Shown piece by piece: positions 1-13,166 of a DNA stretch of 64,000 bases. Under the pieces are notes generated by a model, which ran no database searches, was not told the origin of the DNA, and saw nothing but the letters and a program-made list of their open reading frames with translations. The DNA is from Lucifuga dentata. Its lineage: Eukaryota > Chordata > Actinopteri > Ophidiiformes > Bythitidae. The stretch lies in NCBI GenBank assembly GCA_014773175.1, contig VXCM01003538.1, forward strand, positions 44,739 through 108,738, in the 5' to 3' direction. Each line of letters opens with the position of its first letter. The stretch's first letter is position 1. Both the position numbers and the translations under genes were made by a program.

Positions 1-59
1 ACTCCTGCTTCCGCCTCCCCTGTTGCTCCTCCTGCCTCTGCTGTTCCCGCTTATGGAAG
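1..59 (+). other. Candidate 3' end of the Eph signal-peptide exon (uncertain)
   Basis: In frame from base 2 the window opens with a Leu/Pro-rich hydrophobic run (LLLPPPLLLLLPLLFPL) followed by Met-Glu and then a stop two codons later. In EPHB proteins a Leu-rich signal peptide is followed by Met-Glu-Glu just before Thr-Leu-Met-Asp-Thr. A phase-1 exon ending ATG GAA G at base 59 would join correctly to the AG that opens the exon at 29432. Against this, the next bases are CGCTAG, so there is no GT or plausible GC donor, and the reading frame stops soon after. It may be chance low complexity, a sequencing error at the donor, or a duplicated exon. Confidence 0.25.
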
Positions 60-3000
60 CGCTAGATTAGTCTACTGCTGAGTTTTAATGGTGCGTGTAA
101 TGACAGGCTCCGTAGTGAGTCTCACCCATTATGAAACATGTAAATATGGTGAAGGGCAGGCTTATTTTGATTAAATGGAAAGCTGAGCGTTTGTGTGGGA
201 GAGAGTGGGAGAGAGAAAGCAAAAAGGAGAAGTAGGAGGTTAAGATAGAAAGGAAAGACAGCAGCACAGAGTGGGTGGTGGGTTGTTTTGTGGTCATGGT
301 GGCCTTTTCATGGTAAATAGCTGCCTAATGAGCTGATGTATAAGCTGTTTGATGATCTGAGTCACTGCTGACACACTCGCTGCTCTCCTCTGCGCCCTGT
401 TTACACTTTTATTGCTTCCCTGGATAAACTTTTAGACTCCATCTGTCTTTGCATCACATTCCCCTTTAAAATGTCTTTTTAGATCTTTGGATAGTTTCTT
501 TTAATCATTGAAGTAAAGTAAGAAAGTATTCAAGCGCTGTACTGATTTTGTGGTTCTTGCACTTTATTTGAGTATTTCTACTTTATGCAGCTTTGTACTC
601 CGCAATGTTTATTTGATGGCTGTAGTTTGAAGTAAAAATCATATTTGCAGATTAAGACTTTGAAGGTGATATACAGTATTATACAGATTTTCATGTTGTT
701 ATGTTCATTTAGGGGTCTATTTTGAAACTTTTGCAATGCTTTAATGTGCAAAAATGACATTGATACACTTCTATTCTCCCTTGCTGTACTCTTGCTGTAT
801 CACTGCTGTGCACACTGAGTGAAAAAAAAAAAACCCTATCTCTTTAAGAATCCCCCTCTGCCCCCCCTTCCCAAGTAGCCTGCTCTGTGATTGCAAAACA
901 CTGATGCTGGTCAAACACTAGCTAGTATGCTAGCTCATATTTAGTGGGCGTGTCTTAGCAGGCAGCACAGGACCAATGGGTTTGTCTTACTAGATGCAAT
1001 TCTATAGGCATCAACCTCAAGTTTTGCAACTTTGAAAACACAACACATATTCCCTACTACAGTATATTACAAGATAAAAAATGAGGGAAGATAACAAAAA
1101 GCATAATATGTTCTTGTATCCCAGCATTTTTATATTAGATTATGAGTTTTATAAAGGAAGAGGTTGGTGCAGACATGTATTCCTTCAATTGATCTGAAAG
1201 CCAAAAAAGAAAAAGAAAAAAAAATCCATCAGTTGGAGATACAAAAGAAAACTTTTGTGACATTTTAATGTTTCATTCCAAAATTCTCATTATTCAATTC
1301 TAAAGTTTTTAAAATTGGATGTTTTCCAATGCTGTGAACAACCTTGTATCTCAGTTTTTAGAGTAATTATACTCTTGCTACTTGACATTTACCACTAATA
1401 CTTTTTTTTAACTAAAGTTGAATTTTGAATGAAAGATTCTTTGTTGAATGTAGTGGGTTTTTTTCTTCAATTTTTGTTATCATTAGTTGAGCAGCTTTTT
1501 CAGACAATGATTTGAGTTGCCTTTGTCCTATTTTGGATAGAATGAGGACTGGAAAATGGGACAAAATTTGGCTGTTAGGAAAAATAGGAAATAGGGAATG
1601 CATAATTTTGGTTATAATTTTTGACTAGCTTCTACCTGGCTGAAAGTGTACAGTGACCTTTAGATTCCCTCAGGATTTATACTCACTCAGTGAGCCCAGA
1701 ATGCTGTGCAGTAATCCAGCACTTGACCTTGTTATTATGAAAGTCAATGCAAAGCCTGACCCAGCGGATATTGTTGGGTTTAAATGCTACATATCCCATA
1801 AACAAGCCTTGGGAGGGGTGAATGCCCAGTCAGCAGCAGGCTGTGTCACTGAAATTGCTGATTTGTGTCAGTGTTGAGTGTCGAGGGGTCGAGGAGTTAA
1901 TTTCTTTCGACTTTTCCGTGCTAGAGCTGCTGGTTGGATTGTTATTTAGAAATCCTGAGTTTGTGTGATACTGCTTTGACCTTCCGCTAGGCAAAGCCAC
2001 ACGTGTGTATATGATTACACATTATTTCGGTACCTACACACAAACTATTTTAGTTATTTCCCTGAAGGCCTGTACCCTTACACGCCGTGCCCCATCTGTC
2101 ATCCTGTAAGATGAAAAAGGTTAAACCGTAGATCCTCGCTACCTATTTTAAATTCTGATATTAACATGACAAGAAGTTATTTGTGGTGTTTTATGAGCGT
2201 GTGTGTAACAAATGATCAACAAATAATCTCCTCAGGGATGCGTATCACACTTTTATTGCAAAGCCATATGCAGATGACATATTACAGCACTACTGCCACC
2301 ACACATGCATGCACACACGCCCTGCGCCATCCTCTGCCAGCTCATGTTTTAAAGATGTGGTTTCTATATTCATCTGCTGACAGGTTATCAGTGTGATAGA
2401 CAGATAGCTGAACTGGAGAGAAGTAGGAGCTTGGAAAAAGGATCGTTCTCGCCACGAGGCTCTCGTGTTTCCTAGTCGATTTCTCCTCAGGGTCCTTCAG
2501 TATTAAATATATTTTTCCACATGTTCAGATTGTTTCAGAATATATTTAGTTTTTCGTGTAAGGTATTTGGAACGTGTGGGAATATTTACCTTTTGCAGAG
2601 AGATTGAGACTCATGGGCACTGGCGCTGTGTTTCTCACAGGGACATAGGCATGAAGAGGCAATTTCAGATCAGTCAGTCATACTTTACTCATCTATACCC
2701 ATGGGCTATCACACTTCACTATCACAGTTTTCAGGACATCGTTTCAAATAAAGCAGGCCAGCTGTTTACTGAGATGAAATTAATTAAAGAAAATAAAAGT
2801 GCTATTAGTGTGAAACTGTAACCTTAACTCTAAATCTTCACACCTTGGCTGTGAATTTTCACACAACTCGACAATCCTGTTCTTATCCTGTTCTTATGTT
2901 CTTATGAAGAGCTTCGTCTAGTGTTTCTATAATAAATATATCAGTTACTGAGGAAAAATACTTAAATATTTTTTGGCAATATTTCTCTCTACCAAATGGG

Positions 3001-3126
3001 TTGGGTTTGTTAAACAATTCATACACCTTCCTGAGAATTATAGCTGAATATTGTACATTTACAACATGTTTCAGGAAATCTTTTGTACAGAAGCTTTTGC
3101 TTTTGTTCTTGTTTTGCTAGCTAGCT

Positions 3127-3361
3127 GTTTTGTTAGCTAGCTATTTTCGCAGCTAGCTACGAGAACATAGATATGCTATCAATGTTCCCAGTGTCCTCTG
3201 TTCCCCAGTTCAATATTCTAACACATTAAGGGTGTGTTAACAGAATAACCCTAACCCCAACCCTAACCCATTATGGGCTCTATTGTGCTATATAGAGCTG
3301 GAAACATAAAACCCTAGGAACACAGGAATGACTCCATGGTTAGCTAGCTAGCTAACAAAAC
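3127..3361. repeat. Palindromic repeat, copy 1, with extra 17-bp outer inverted repeats
   Basis: The outer arms GTTTTGTTAGCTAGCTA (3127-3143) and its exact reverse complement (3345-3361) enclose a palindromic core (about 3181-3326) shared with the copy at 18.2 kb. The core holds TGTTCCCCAGTTCAATATTC, a telomere-like CCCTAACCC stretch and CTCTATTGTGCTATAT. No coding potential is seen. Confidence 0.72.
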
Positions 3362-5357
3362 CAGAACTGTACAATGGGGCTGTAGCTATACTTCAGATTT
3401 GTTTTGGCATTTTCTAAACTGCTCGGAGAGTAGTAAGAATTATATCTTGTCTTTCCACTTCGCTGTGAATCCAACCTCAACCGTACTGAACTTTACCAAA
3501 CCAGACATATCCATGCTCGCCACAAAGCTCCATAAGGAAAAGGTAAGAGGTGAGCTGACCGTAGCTTTGAGTCCCTGACATATTGGGAAGCTGTTGTGTT
3601 CCTTTGTTCTTTTAAATGTTTTTAATCTGTTCTCAGCCAATATTTTCCATTACTTTATTTCTCACCTAGCTTGAACACCTATTAGTGCCTTGTTTGCCAT
3701 CCAGTTCATGGGTTTTTCAAATCTCTCATAGAAGTTATAAGTTAGAAATACAGATTACCTGCATTTGGCTGCCAGAAATTAATGGTCTTTCAAATATGGC
3801 ACCTCTGTCTTCAATCCTCCTGTTGCTTGTTATGACGATACATATTTGAGCCAATCAGAGCAGGGCCAAAAATTTGACAGGTAGAGTTGATTTAGCTCGG
3901 ATCGTTAAGCTGTGAGTGTAATGGAGAAGGAAGTGGACAGTCGGCTCAGCGTGGCGTGGAGCGATTTGGCACCATAGTGGAGAATAGCTAATAGAGTAGG
4001 AGACAAGGAGAATACTGGTATAGAAAATCAATGAGATGGCATTACAGCTGAAGTCTGTAAGTGACATTTCATGGAGGTTACAGGGCCAGAGCCTATAACT
4101 TAAGAACTTAAAGGTCACATTTTATCACTGTTGATCACACCTCATCAGTGTTGGTCCAGTGTACTTAGGCTTGAGATAGAAAAGTAATATTAGCAGAAGT
4201 CCTTCAGCATCTAAACCGTCTTCATTACAGACTTTTTAATACAGTCACTCTTTCTCCTCCACAGCTGCCATTGCTGACATGTTTAAAAAAGGTGAAACTG
4301 ATTTGAGCTTCAGTGAGAAACAGGAGGCTGTGTAAAACCCTAACTCCTCAGGTAATTTGCATAACAAACAAGTCTAAATAGATTTTATTTCCTGGATATG
4401 AAACTATACTTGATAAGAGAACAGAGTGCTGGTGGGCATAAAAGGAACAAAAGAATCCTTTGTTTTCACCTAAAATTTCCCTTTTCTTTTCACTTGTGTC
4501 CATTATTCTGCCACTTCAGCTAACTGGCAGCTCCAAGAGTCACATCAATATGCCACTGTGTTTGACAGACAGCAGAGCCATGCTCCTTGAGTCGTTCTGT
4601 TTTCTGTATTGATTCACTTTTTCAACATGCAAGGTAAGCGATAGCATCAATTACCCTTTGTCTCAGGGAATGAACATTTCTGTGTTCTTAAGGTGAATTT
4701 CACCAGTAAAACAGACACTCATTTATCTTGACCTCAGGCCCCAGACCTCACTTGAATTTCTCTACTTACTTTAATGTGTAAAAACTAGGAGAAACTGGAA
4801 AATATGCAGTTTCCCCACTTTTAAATGCAAATTAGGCACAATTGCAAGGTTTTGAAACAGTGGTACTGCACGATCATACATTACTCTAGCGTCTTCATTT
4901 CAGTTAGAAAATAGTGTTTTAAATGCACTTTCTCATGCAAATTTGGCCTAAAATGTAAAGTATGTTGCAACATCATAATCACGTCTGAGAGACCACTAAA
5001 TCAAGCTTGTGTCAGGTTTGCATGTTCTGTAACATTTTCCACTCTTGAATCACTGAGATTGTGGCTTGAAACTAGTCCAGCACCCAAACCCACTCATAGG
5101 GCTTGTCCCCCTTCTCCTGTCATCTTATCCCAAACACAAAAAAGGCTTCAAATTTAACTTGGCCTCAGGTGATGATTTCATGTTAGTCGTGGATGATTTT
5201 TGTTGGACAGCAAAGAAAAGAACTTCTTTAACCCTGGATAAAATACCTCTAGTATAGCTGGTAATAGTGTGTTGAGTTGGACTGAAGTTACTTTAAAAAC
5301 AATAAATAACTGAAAGGCATCTTTCTATGCTAGGCTTAGAACTTATCAATCAACCCT

Positions 5358-5396
5358 CTATTCTATTCTATTCTATTCTATTCTATTCTATTCTAT
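5358..5396. repeat. (TTCTA)n microsatellite
   Basis: There are about seven and a half TTCTA units. A shorter AGAAT run on the plus strand (near 29720-29757) is the same motif in reverse complement. Confidence 0.95.
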
Positions 5397-7395
5397 ACTG
5401 CTTAGTGCAGCTGTGAGCTTTAGACCTTTATAGCTCACCATATGATTAAACATAATGGCCCATTATTTATTTGCTGGTTGAGAGTGGGCTCTCTGCCAGC
5501 CTCTTCAGGGTTCCTGCTGCGGGCATATGGGCTCACAGATAGCCACGCTGGATATTAAGGGCTGTGTCACTCTTGGAGCAAGAGAAAGGCAGAAGACATA
5601 ATGGGTGAGACAGCACACATCAATGATTTTCCCTCACCTTGAAAGCGTCGGGCCTAAAAAGAATTTATCACTGTAATGCTGAAGTTTCAAACAGTGGAAA
5701 CAGGTTGCAGCGGCCTGGATTCAGTAGTAACCTGGATTAAATCATGAGTTTTATTGCTTGTAAGCTGACGATTTAAACAATGATAAGACGGCCAGAGGGA
5801 GTTCCTCAGAGAAAAACAAGGGAAAACTAACCCAAATGCTTATTGTGAAATCTTTGAAGTCAAAGGTCAAGATGTCAGAGATGGCATAGAGTCTAATAAG
5901 TCAAGCAACAGGATTTATCCTCAAAAGATGTCAGTTATCTGGGGCTGAATGAGGAACCAGGCTTGTTTCCTTCACTGTGGTAGATATTAGTTGCTAAAAG
6001 TGATAGAAGTTTAGATTTCCAAATGATATGAACACATTATTTGTTCTGGTTTTTTTTCCATTTATCATAATGCAGAAATTCATCTTTGCGTTGGAATCAT
6101 CCAGCTGTATTCAGATACAGAGTGTTCCCTAGTGGTTAGAAATTTATGTGTTCTTTTTCAGGTCATTGTGTCCCTAGTGGCTCAAGCATTTCATTACACC
6201 CCTTTACTGTCCCTGTTGTAGCTGGACACAGGTGTGTGGAATTAAGCTGTTTGTTGGTGAGGGTTCATTGTGTGTTAAGATTCCCTGAGGAAAGCAAGTG
6301 AATTAATTCTCATGGGTGTGTTTTAATAGCAAATAAAGCCCAAGTTCATGGAAGGCTCATTCATTAGATATGCCACATCTTACCAATGGATGGAAACATT
6401 TTTTCCTCTTTTTGACCAGTGAGGTGATGAATACCAGAATCTCTCCTGACACCTAACAGTGGATTTGAATTTTTAATGTACTTGTAGTTCAGGGAACAAA
6501 AAAGTTTGATCTTCAATCAAAAATGGGAGAGAACATGATGCTAGCTGGAGCTACATCAGAGGGTTTTCATCGCAGAATCTTTTCCAAAGAAAAGAAATTT
6601 GAGCTTCTCTTCCATGTCATTATAATCAAGTAAGCTAGTATGCATTTGACAGTCCTAAAATTGATTTGGAGCTCATTCATTCTGCCCAATGGTGGTTTAA
6701 AACATACAACTTTCTTTTAAACCATTAAACTGAGTTTTGACCAAGTTTCTGACTGGGAATTCTGAGTTGAATGACCATTATGTTGCAATCTTCCATGTCG
6801 GAAGTCTGGTTTTTCTGCATTCCAAGTACAATCGATTGCAGCTTTAGAATCACATAATCTAGGCCTGGGAACATGAAGCGTTAGTTTATTAGGATGTGAA
6901 CCAACCCTTTGAAGAAATGCAGGATACGTATGGCAACTATCACAAGTACGCATAGTTAACATCAAGTATAATCCTGGCCTAAGAGTTGTTATTCAGGTGC
7001 TTAAAGAGAAGTTTGAGTGTGTTTCTCGGCATTGAGTTCACAGAACACTTCTGTGGTTTCCTTTTATTCCTCTGTTCGTTTCAGTTTAAACCTTATTAGC
7101 TCACAGTTGGTTGACTAAATGTCGTTGCTCCTTTGTTGCAGCGCCCGGCTTCACACTCATTCGGCTTCATCCACACTTTCTTTTCACGGCCACAGGCTTG
7201 TCCTGCTGCCCACTAAGCTGCTCTGCCGGAGCACTGGGGCGTTCAGTGTTTGGGCTCAGGAACAGAAGGAAACTCAGGGAACAGAATGTGTGTTGGTCAG
7301 GTCTGACGTACTGAGTGCAGACTTTTGTCTGGCAAAATGTTACAAACTTGAGCTGTGCACGTATCATGACCTGCAGATCAGACTTTGTTAGGATG

Positions 7396-7401
7396 TCTCT
7401 C

Positions 7402-7447
<46 letters not shown>
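7396..7447. repeat. (CT)n microsatellite
   Basis: About 26 CT units with one CC interruption. The Ser/Leu-rich and Arg/Glu-rich reading frames over it are artefacts. Confidence 0.96.
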
Positions 7448-7449
<2 letters not shown>

Positions 7450-10400
7450 TACTGAATTGCAACAGAATCACAAACCAAAACCAGGGCAGAGAGGCGGAGA
7501 ACAGTGGGGGAATTTTTACTTTGACAGTTTTACTCTGCATGACAGCGGTTATGATAGTAAATCTCCTAAGAGATGCATGGAGTGAGAAAAAGGGGGGAAT
7601 GGAGGTAGAAATTGAGCTAACGCAAGAATAAACCATAAAGACGGAGACAATCGAGCCAGTAGTTAGTCCTCTGCAGTTTGTTATATGGAGTCTAAAACCA
7701 GTAAGTGTCAAATCCCTACTGCCAGAAGCTATTTTAACAAGTTGTAAGTGTTTGAGTGGCTCTTACAGCTGTAAACCAACCTTACAGTATCAAACTGCAT
7801 TTTAAAGCTGTGAACATGGACACATTATATTATGTGAACATTATGCAGCCCATATACAGAAGTACATGTAGCAGACAGAAACTGCTGCTTTAATACTCTG
7901 GCATCTAAAGGCGTTTTTGTAATTTAGTTTTCATTGACTTGTGTGGAATGAAGGACTTCATCAAAACTGGATCACATGACAAGTGTGGATAAAGTCTCTA
8001 AAGTCGAGAATTTCTTTTCTAGTTTTTCTTGGGTAGAATTATTTGGTTTCTTCTCTTTGTACATTGTTTTGAGGCTGTTTTCTAATTAAGAATTTTTGGA
8101 AATTGAGATTATTGAGGAGTAAGATTTCAAAATTAAAAGACTTGATAAGAGAGTTAGAAATGAAGTAGTAGACAAAAATCCCCAATTTGATCACAATCAT
8201 TGGCGGAGTCCAATGTCTTGACTCCACATCCCCTTTTGACACCATTTTTCCTTTTGCACTCACTGCAGGGTTAACAGTCAGCTTAAAAAGTCTGTCTCCA
8301 GGATGATTTGGGGATCCAATTTGTCCTTTAACACTGACCACTTTGCTCTGTGACCCACAGAAAGGAAAAGCAGAGGTGGGAGGGAAGGAGGGGGAAACTG
8401 AGGGAAAGTGGAGTGGGATGCAGCTGTTTCGTTGTGGTCATCAGGTTCACTGCAGGAGGAGACGTGTGCACATCTTTATGACGGGAGGTCAAACTCTGTG
8501 TGTGTGTGTGTGTGTGTGCGCACGTACACACGCAATGAAGCAAAGCAATACGATTGACTTGACACCATCACTGTCTCTTGACTTTCAGTTTGTTCCTTGG
8601 CATATACACAGAGGAAGAAACCCTTCCTGCNACCACCACCACACACACACACACACACAAACACAAAGATGATCAAATTGACATGGATAACACTGCTGAT
8701 ATTTACAGAAAGCAAGACTGATGCACAGCCAGACCAAGCCAAACCTAGAAAAAAAACAAGATATATTCTGTCATTTTTATAGCGGTTTTAGATAGCAGAC
8801 AGATTTGCTTTAAAGTTTTTTCATATTTGAGGAAACTTAAATTTAACCCCTGTCTCTCCTTTCACCCNCCTTTTTGAAACCCCCCCTTCAACAACTGGTC
8901 CTCCTCAGGTTTCTACTTCAAGGAGCCAGGAGGTCAAGAAACCAAAAAAACTCTCCTCCCGAGGCAAACATATCTGTCACATAGCTGAAATTGTTTCGGC
9001 GTGCTTGGTTTACCTTAGCTTGCATGCAGGATTTACATCATCATCATCCTCACTGAATCAGAAAATAGCTGTGGCAGCTCGTGACACAGGTGACCTTTGG
9101 GTGAACTCTGATGCTGTACATGCTGCTTGAAGTTTCACTTATTTAAACCCAGACACTTCATCTCTGCTACAAACTGGATGGTTTAAAATAGAGCCTGACT
9201 GTTACTGGAGTTTTGGAGCAATAATAATATTGATATTTGAGTGTAAGAAAATCAGTATACTTGTATTAGTTCTTTTCTACACAAACATAACAACATAAAT
9301 AGCTATTTTTGGCACAGGTACTTCAATTTTTCTTATTAAGGAGTGTGAGGTGCAGTACTTAGTCTAGATATACAATAAATTTTACTATCAAAGATGATAT
9401 TAGTCAATAAATATAACAGTCAATTTTCTACATAAGAATGCAGCAGGGTATTAAACATTTCTGTATTGCACTTTCATTTTGCATGTCTGCTGACATATAC
9501 ATCATAACCCTAACCCTGTGTTGCCTAAAGCAACATGTCTTTGGCAAATGTTGACCATATTATTCAGGCTCATGAGTTTTTTTTGTTTTTTTAAATGTCT
9601 GTACTTTGCTCACACTTGATGTCACTTGACCTCTCCAAAGTGTGCAAAAATGTTCTCTCTGGAATTGGGGATGCAAAACGGCACAAGTTAAAGCTGTTCG
9701 TGGGCTGTGAAGAAACAGAAATTTCACCATTTAGAATTAAAACCACCAAATTTGATTAGGAAATATTAACGCAATCATTTCTTGGAAGCTGGTTAATGGT
9801 CATTATAGCTATAAAACATTCGCATGACTTTAACAACACAGTCAGTGAAGTCGTGTAATTATCCCGCCATCTTAGGGGAAAATTGCTCGTGTTTTTAAGC
9901 TAAACCACCCACAGATCACTTGTTAATCAAACAGCTTTGTCCAATACATTGATATTTTGATTTTTAGACAGTAAAATTTGATTTTCTGTAGTTGAATTTT
10001 GTCGGTTCAGCCAAAAGAAAAACAACTGGCAGCGATGAGAGGTTACATGCAACGGCTCTGCATAGATTAAATCTTGATCCTGAGCAACAAAATTGTCAAG
10101 TTTTGAAAATGGTTCCTTCCTTTAGGGATCATGCTGGTGGCCACTTGCCCCCACGTTGTGGTTTACAGTGTATCTGCTAGCATACGGGTCCATGCTGACA
10201 TGACCAAACTCCATGCTGTGTTAGCATGTGTCTCTCGGCCATGTGGCACATTGTGAGTTAGCATAAGGTTTCTCACCGAGTTAACGGATGTCTTCCAGGC
10301 TTGTTTCAACATAGCATCTGTCAACAGATTGACCCACTGATAGATTGAGATTGTCAGTGGAGACAGAGACATGGTGGCATGTAGCCAGCCAATCTATCTC

Positions 10401-11580
10401 TCTCTTTCTTTGTTCATTTCTGTCTTTTTCCAGTTCCTGTCATGTCTCTGGGGAGGGACACATAGTGAGGTGATAAGCAGATCTGTCAGTAATCATTTGT
10501 CTTCACAGAATATTAGAAAATTAGATGATTGGATACCTTTTATGCTAAATATGGGAAACTTAATCCTGTGAAACTCTGAAACCCATGGGTTTTACTTACA
10601 TCTTTGACCCCACACTTTGTACAGCACCAGTACTTCCGACAGTACTTGTATCAAGGCCAAATCCATGGCCCCAACACACTTTCAAATAAAGGCATATACA
10701 CCGCAAGTATTAAAACTAAAGAAAAAAAAATGGTGTTACTGAAATGTCTCCCTAAAGGCTAAAGCTGGGGACCCACTACAGGATTTTTTACACAATTTTT
10801 GAGCCTGATTTTGGGTCGGATCCAGTCTGGTCATTGGTTTGGCTGAATGTGGTCTAGTGTGAACTGACCGTGACCTGTGTTCAAGACTCATGACTCCACC
10901 CACTGGGATGGAACAGATTTTGTTGGGCAGACCAACAGCCCAATCTGTGAACCGGAGAGAAACTTAAATCTGAGACTGGCATTGCTAACAGCCAATGTGA
11001 GTTCGAGCAGATGACATGCAGATGACAGGAAGTAATAGAACTGGCTAGTGGTACACAAAAAAAGAAGAGCAAGGTCTGAAGAAGCTGATATGAATTTGAA
11101 CCTAACAGACAAAAATAATGTTTCTAGAGGCACTCAGTGTCATTTTGCTTTCCATTTCTTGATACTTTTAACTATTCAACTTTCAGTACACTTGCAAGAT
11201 TTTGCACATTTTGTGATGAGATATTGTGATTCAGGCATTTATTAAATCTTGGTTGTCGTGAGAACACCTGTGAAATAACACCTTTAACTTTGATAACCTT
11301 GCTTGACCACCAAGCCCAGTTGTGTAATGTGTACTACCTCCTACTTCATTTCAGCGCTAGTTTTTGAGTGGTGGAAAGAACCTACTATGCAGTCACCCCC
11401 AGAAATCCATGGATGTGATCCTGAGCTAAGGCCCAACTCAATTCACCATCACACTAAGGCCTGATGCATTCTTAGTATGGATGCTACACAGAAGCGGTCT
11501 GCTCTGAAAGGACCATCCATGTTTCCTGGCTTTCATGATTCTCAAACTTTCATTCCAAGCACACATGAGCCAGGACAACT

Positions 11581-11809
11581 GTGATTCCTGCTTCTTAGTT
11601 TAGTCTTCCTTCTAGCCTTCACAAATTGGTCATGTAGATTTTTCCATTTGAGGAACACAGGAATGTCCCTCAGATCCCAGAGTACGGGCTGTGTCCTCCT
11701 AGGAATTGGCAGCCAAATGGGAAACTTAATAATTCCTCATGGAGGAATCATACAAAAGCATATTCTTCCTCACCTCCTCTACCAGTTGCTCATCAAAGTT
11801 GATCACCAT
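11581..11809 (-). pseudogene. Decayed MADF (Myb/SANT-like) domain coding remnant
   Basis: The minus strand from 11809 reads MVINFDEQLVEEVRKNMLLY DSSMRNY, a stop, VSHLAANS, a stop, EDTARTLG. After a frameshift near 11645 it reads WKNLHDQFVKARRKTK. The pattern LI..V...P.LYD....Y......(A)W..IA..L......KRWKNLRD.FV+ARRK is that of MADF DNA-binding domains, carried by the accessory protein of PIF/Harbinger transposons and by some host factors. Two stops and one frameshift mean it is not functional. Whether 10741-12350 is one element is unclear. Confidence 0.62.
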
Positions 11810-12598
11810 TGTTTGTATTTCTATCCCTACCATCTGTACCTCTTCACTTAGCCGATGATTGATACAGGAGCATTTACATCAGGTGGACACCATCCACATT
11901 GCTTCAAATTTCAAGTATTGTGCAACCTCGCAAGAATCCCCAAATATGGCCTCAGTGGCTGGCTGTTTTGGCTGTAATTACGTCACATTTTCCATGTATT
12001 CACTGTTCCATCCACATCCTTGTTAAGCATAAACCAGCCTTAAAACCTGACTCCGTAACAAGCTCCCTGTTAAAGTCTGTTGCTAAAAACCCACTGGGAG
12101 AGAAAGCCAGTTCAAAAATAGCCACTTTACACAAAATGCACATTTGATTAGCACTGCACAAGTTTCAAAGGGACTAAATTATGGTCCTTTCCTTGCAGCA
12201 ATCCAAAAGATAGTGGAGAGAGAGAGAGAGAGAGACTGCTTGACACCAGTATATAAAGCTCAGTAGCCAATTAAACCAGGTGAACATTATTCTCCCAGAC
12301 TAACACTGACTCCACCTACAGACTCCTGCCAGGATGACTCTACAGGAAACTGAGGAGCCTGTAGCCAGAGGGTTGTCACAATATATAATTCTTATATCCC
12401 ACTTGAGTATGCAGAGTGTCTGCATCGACACTGAGAAATGTTGATTGGGTTCTCAGGTTCGCCATGTTCACAATGCCATTTAAGAACATAATGCAGTCAT
12501 GTACAAGTTATGTGATTGGTTTATGTTTTTTGGAATTTAACCACAGTATGTCATGAATTAATGATTAGGAAGAGCTTCCATTTTTCCATTTTAGGAGC

Positions 12599-13166
12599 TT
12601 CAAACGACCATACCATTGGTTTTGCATGTTTGATCCCAATAAATACTATCTGCATACATGTTATTGCTAATCATTTTCCAAAACATTAAACTGTATTTTA
12701 GTTTTCATGTTATTTTGCCAAATCCCCTAATATTTCAAAATCAATTTTTCAGGTGAAACACCCACCTCAAAATTCAGAGTTTCATCCGGTTGCAGACAGC
12801 ACAGTCCTTTTAATTCCTCAGTAAAAGCTGTTTTCTCCTTGGACTATATTCCTTGGCAGAGACATAAATTTTCTTCCATGCAGCTCCGTGCTGGATCGAT
12901 TAAATTAAGTAACTGCGACACAAAAAAAAAAAAAAAAAANAAAAAAAAAAAAAAAAAGAAAAGGCATGTGGTTTGCTGTGATGGCTTACCTATCTCAAAC
13001 ATGTTTCAAGTCTCTGCAAGTTGATTTTTATAGCATATTGGAATGAACTGAAACAAATGGCAGTCTGGAAGGCAGGAAAAACAGTCCTAAAATTCACGAC
13101 TCTAATGTAACATATATGTGGGTTTATTGGGCTTAATCATGCAAAATGACCAATATGGGCCTTTAA
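12599..13166 (-). mobile_element. TTAA-target MITE, older copy
   Basis: Degenerate ends (CAAACGACCATACC and ATATGGGCCTTTAA) enclose the same internal blocks as the other copies, for example the stretch around AATGAACTGAAAC and GGCAGTCTGGAAGG. A poly-A run with one N lies in the middle. It serves as the empty-site reference for the nested pair at 22.5-23.5 kb. Confidence 0.78.

Larger units (their letters stand above)
60..12598. other. Non-coding stretch, upstream DNA or intron 1 (left part)
   Basis: Apart from the palindromic repeat at 3.1-3.4 kb, the MADF remnant at 11.6 kb and microsatellites, I recognise nothing. Open frames here are short, lack family motifs and often cover simple repeats. 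GCTA runs recur near 3120-3360. The segment 10741-11250 has a repeat-like look (GGGGACCCACTACAGG) but no partner end was found. Confidence 0.6.

Noticed and set aside
3240..3275. Interstitial telomere repeat (CCCTAA)n
   Set aside because: Only two or three imperfect units exist, inside the foldback repeat. This is not evidence of a chromosome end or fusion. A similar short CCCTAACCC occurs alone near 9506.
5358..5396. CRISPR-like or satellite array
   Set aside because: Simple tandem pentanucleotide without spacers. No array with spaced direct repeats occurs in the window, and the genome is vertebrate.
7385..7711. Open frames rich in Ser/Leu or Arg/Glu over 7388-7711
   Set aside because: They are translations of the (CT)n/(AG)n microsatellite, with no domain or splice context.
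8343..8782. Overlapping open frames around 8.3-8.8 kb on both strands
   Set aside because: They run through CA/GT repeats and an N, and the protein is Thr/His or Cys/Val repeat with no family similarity.
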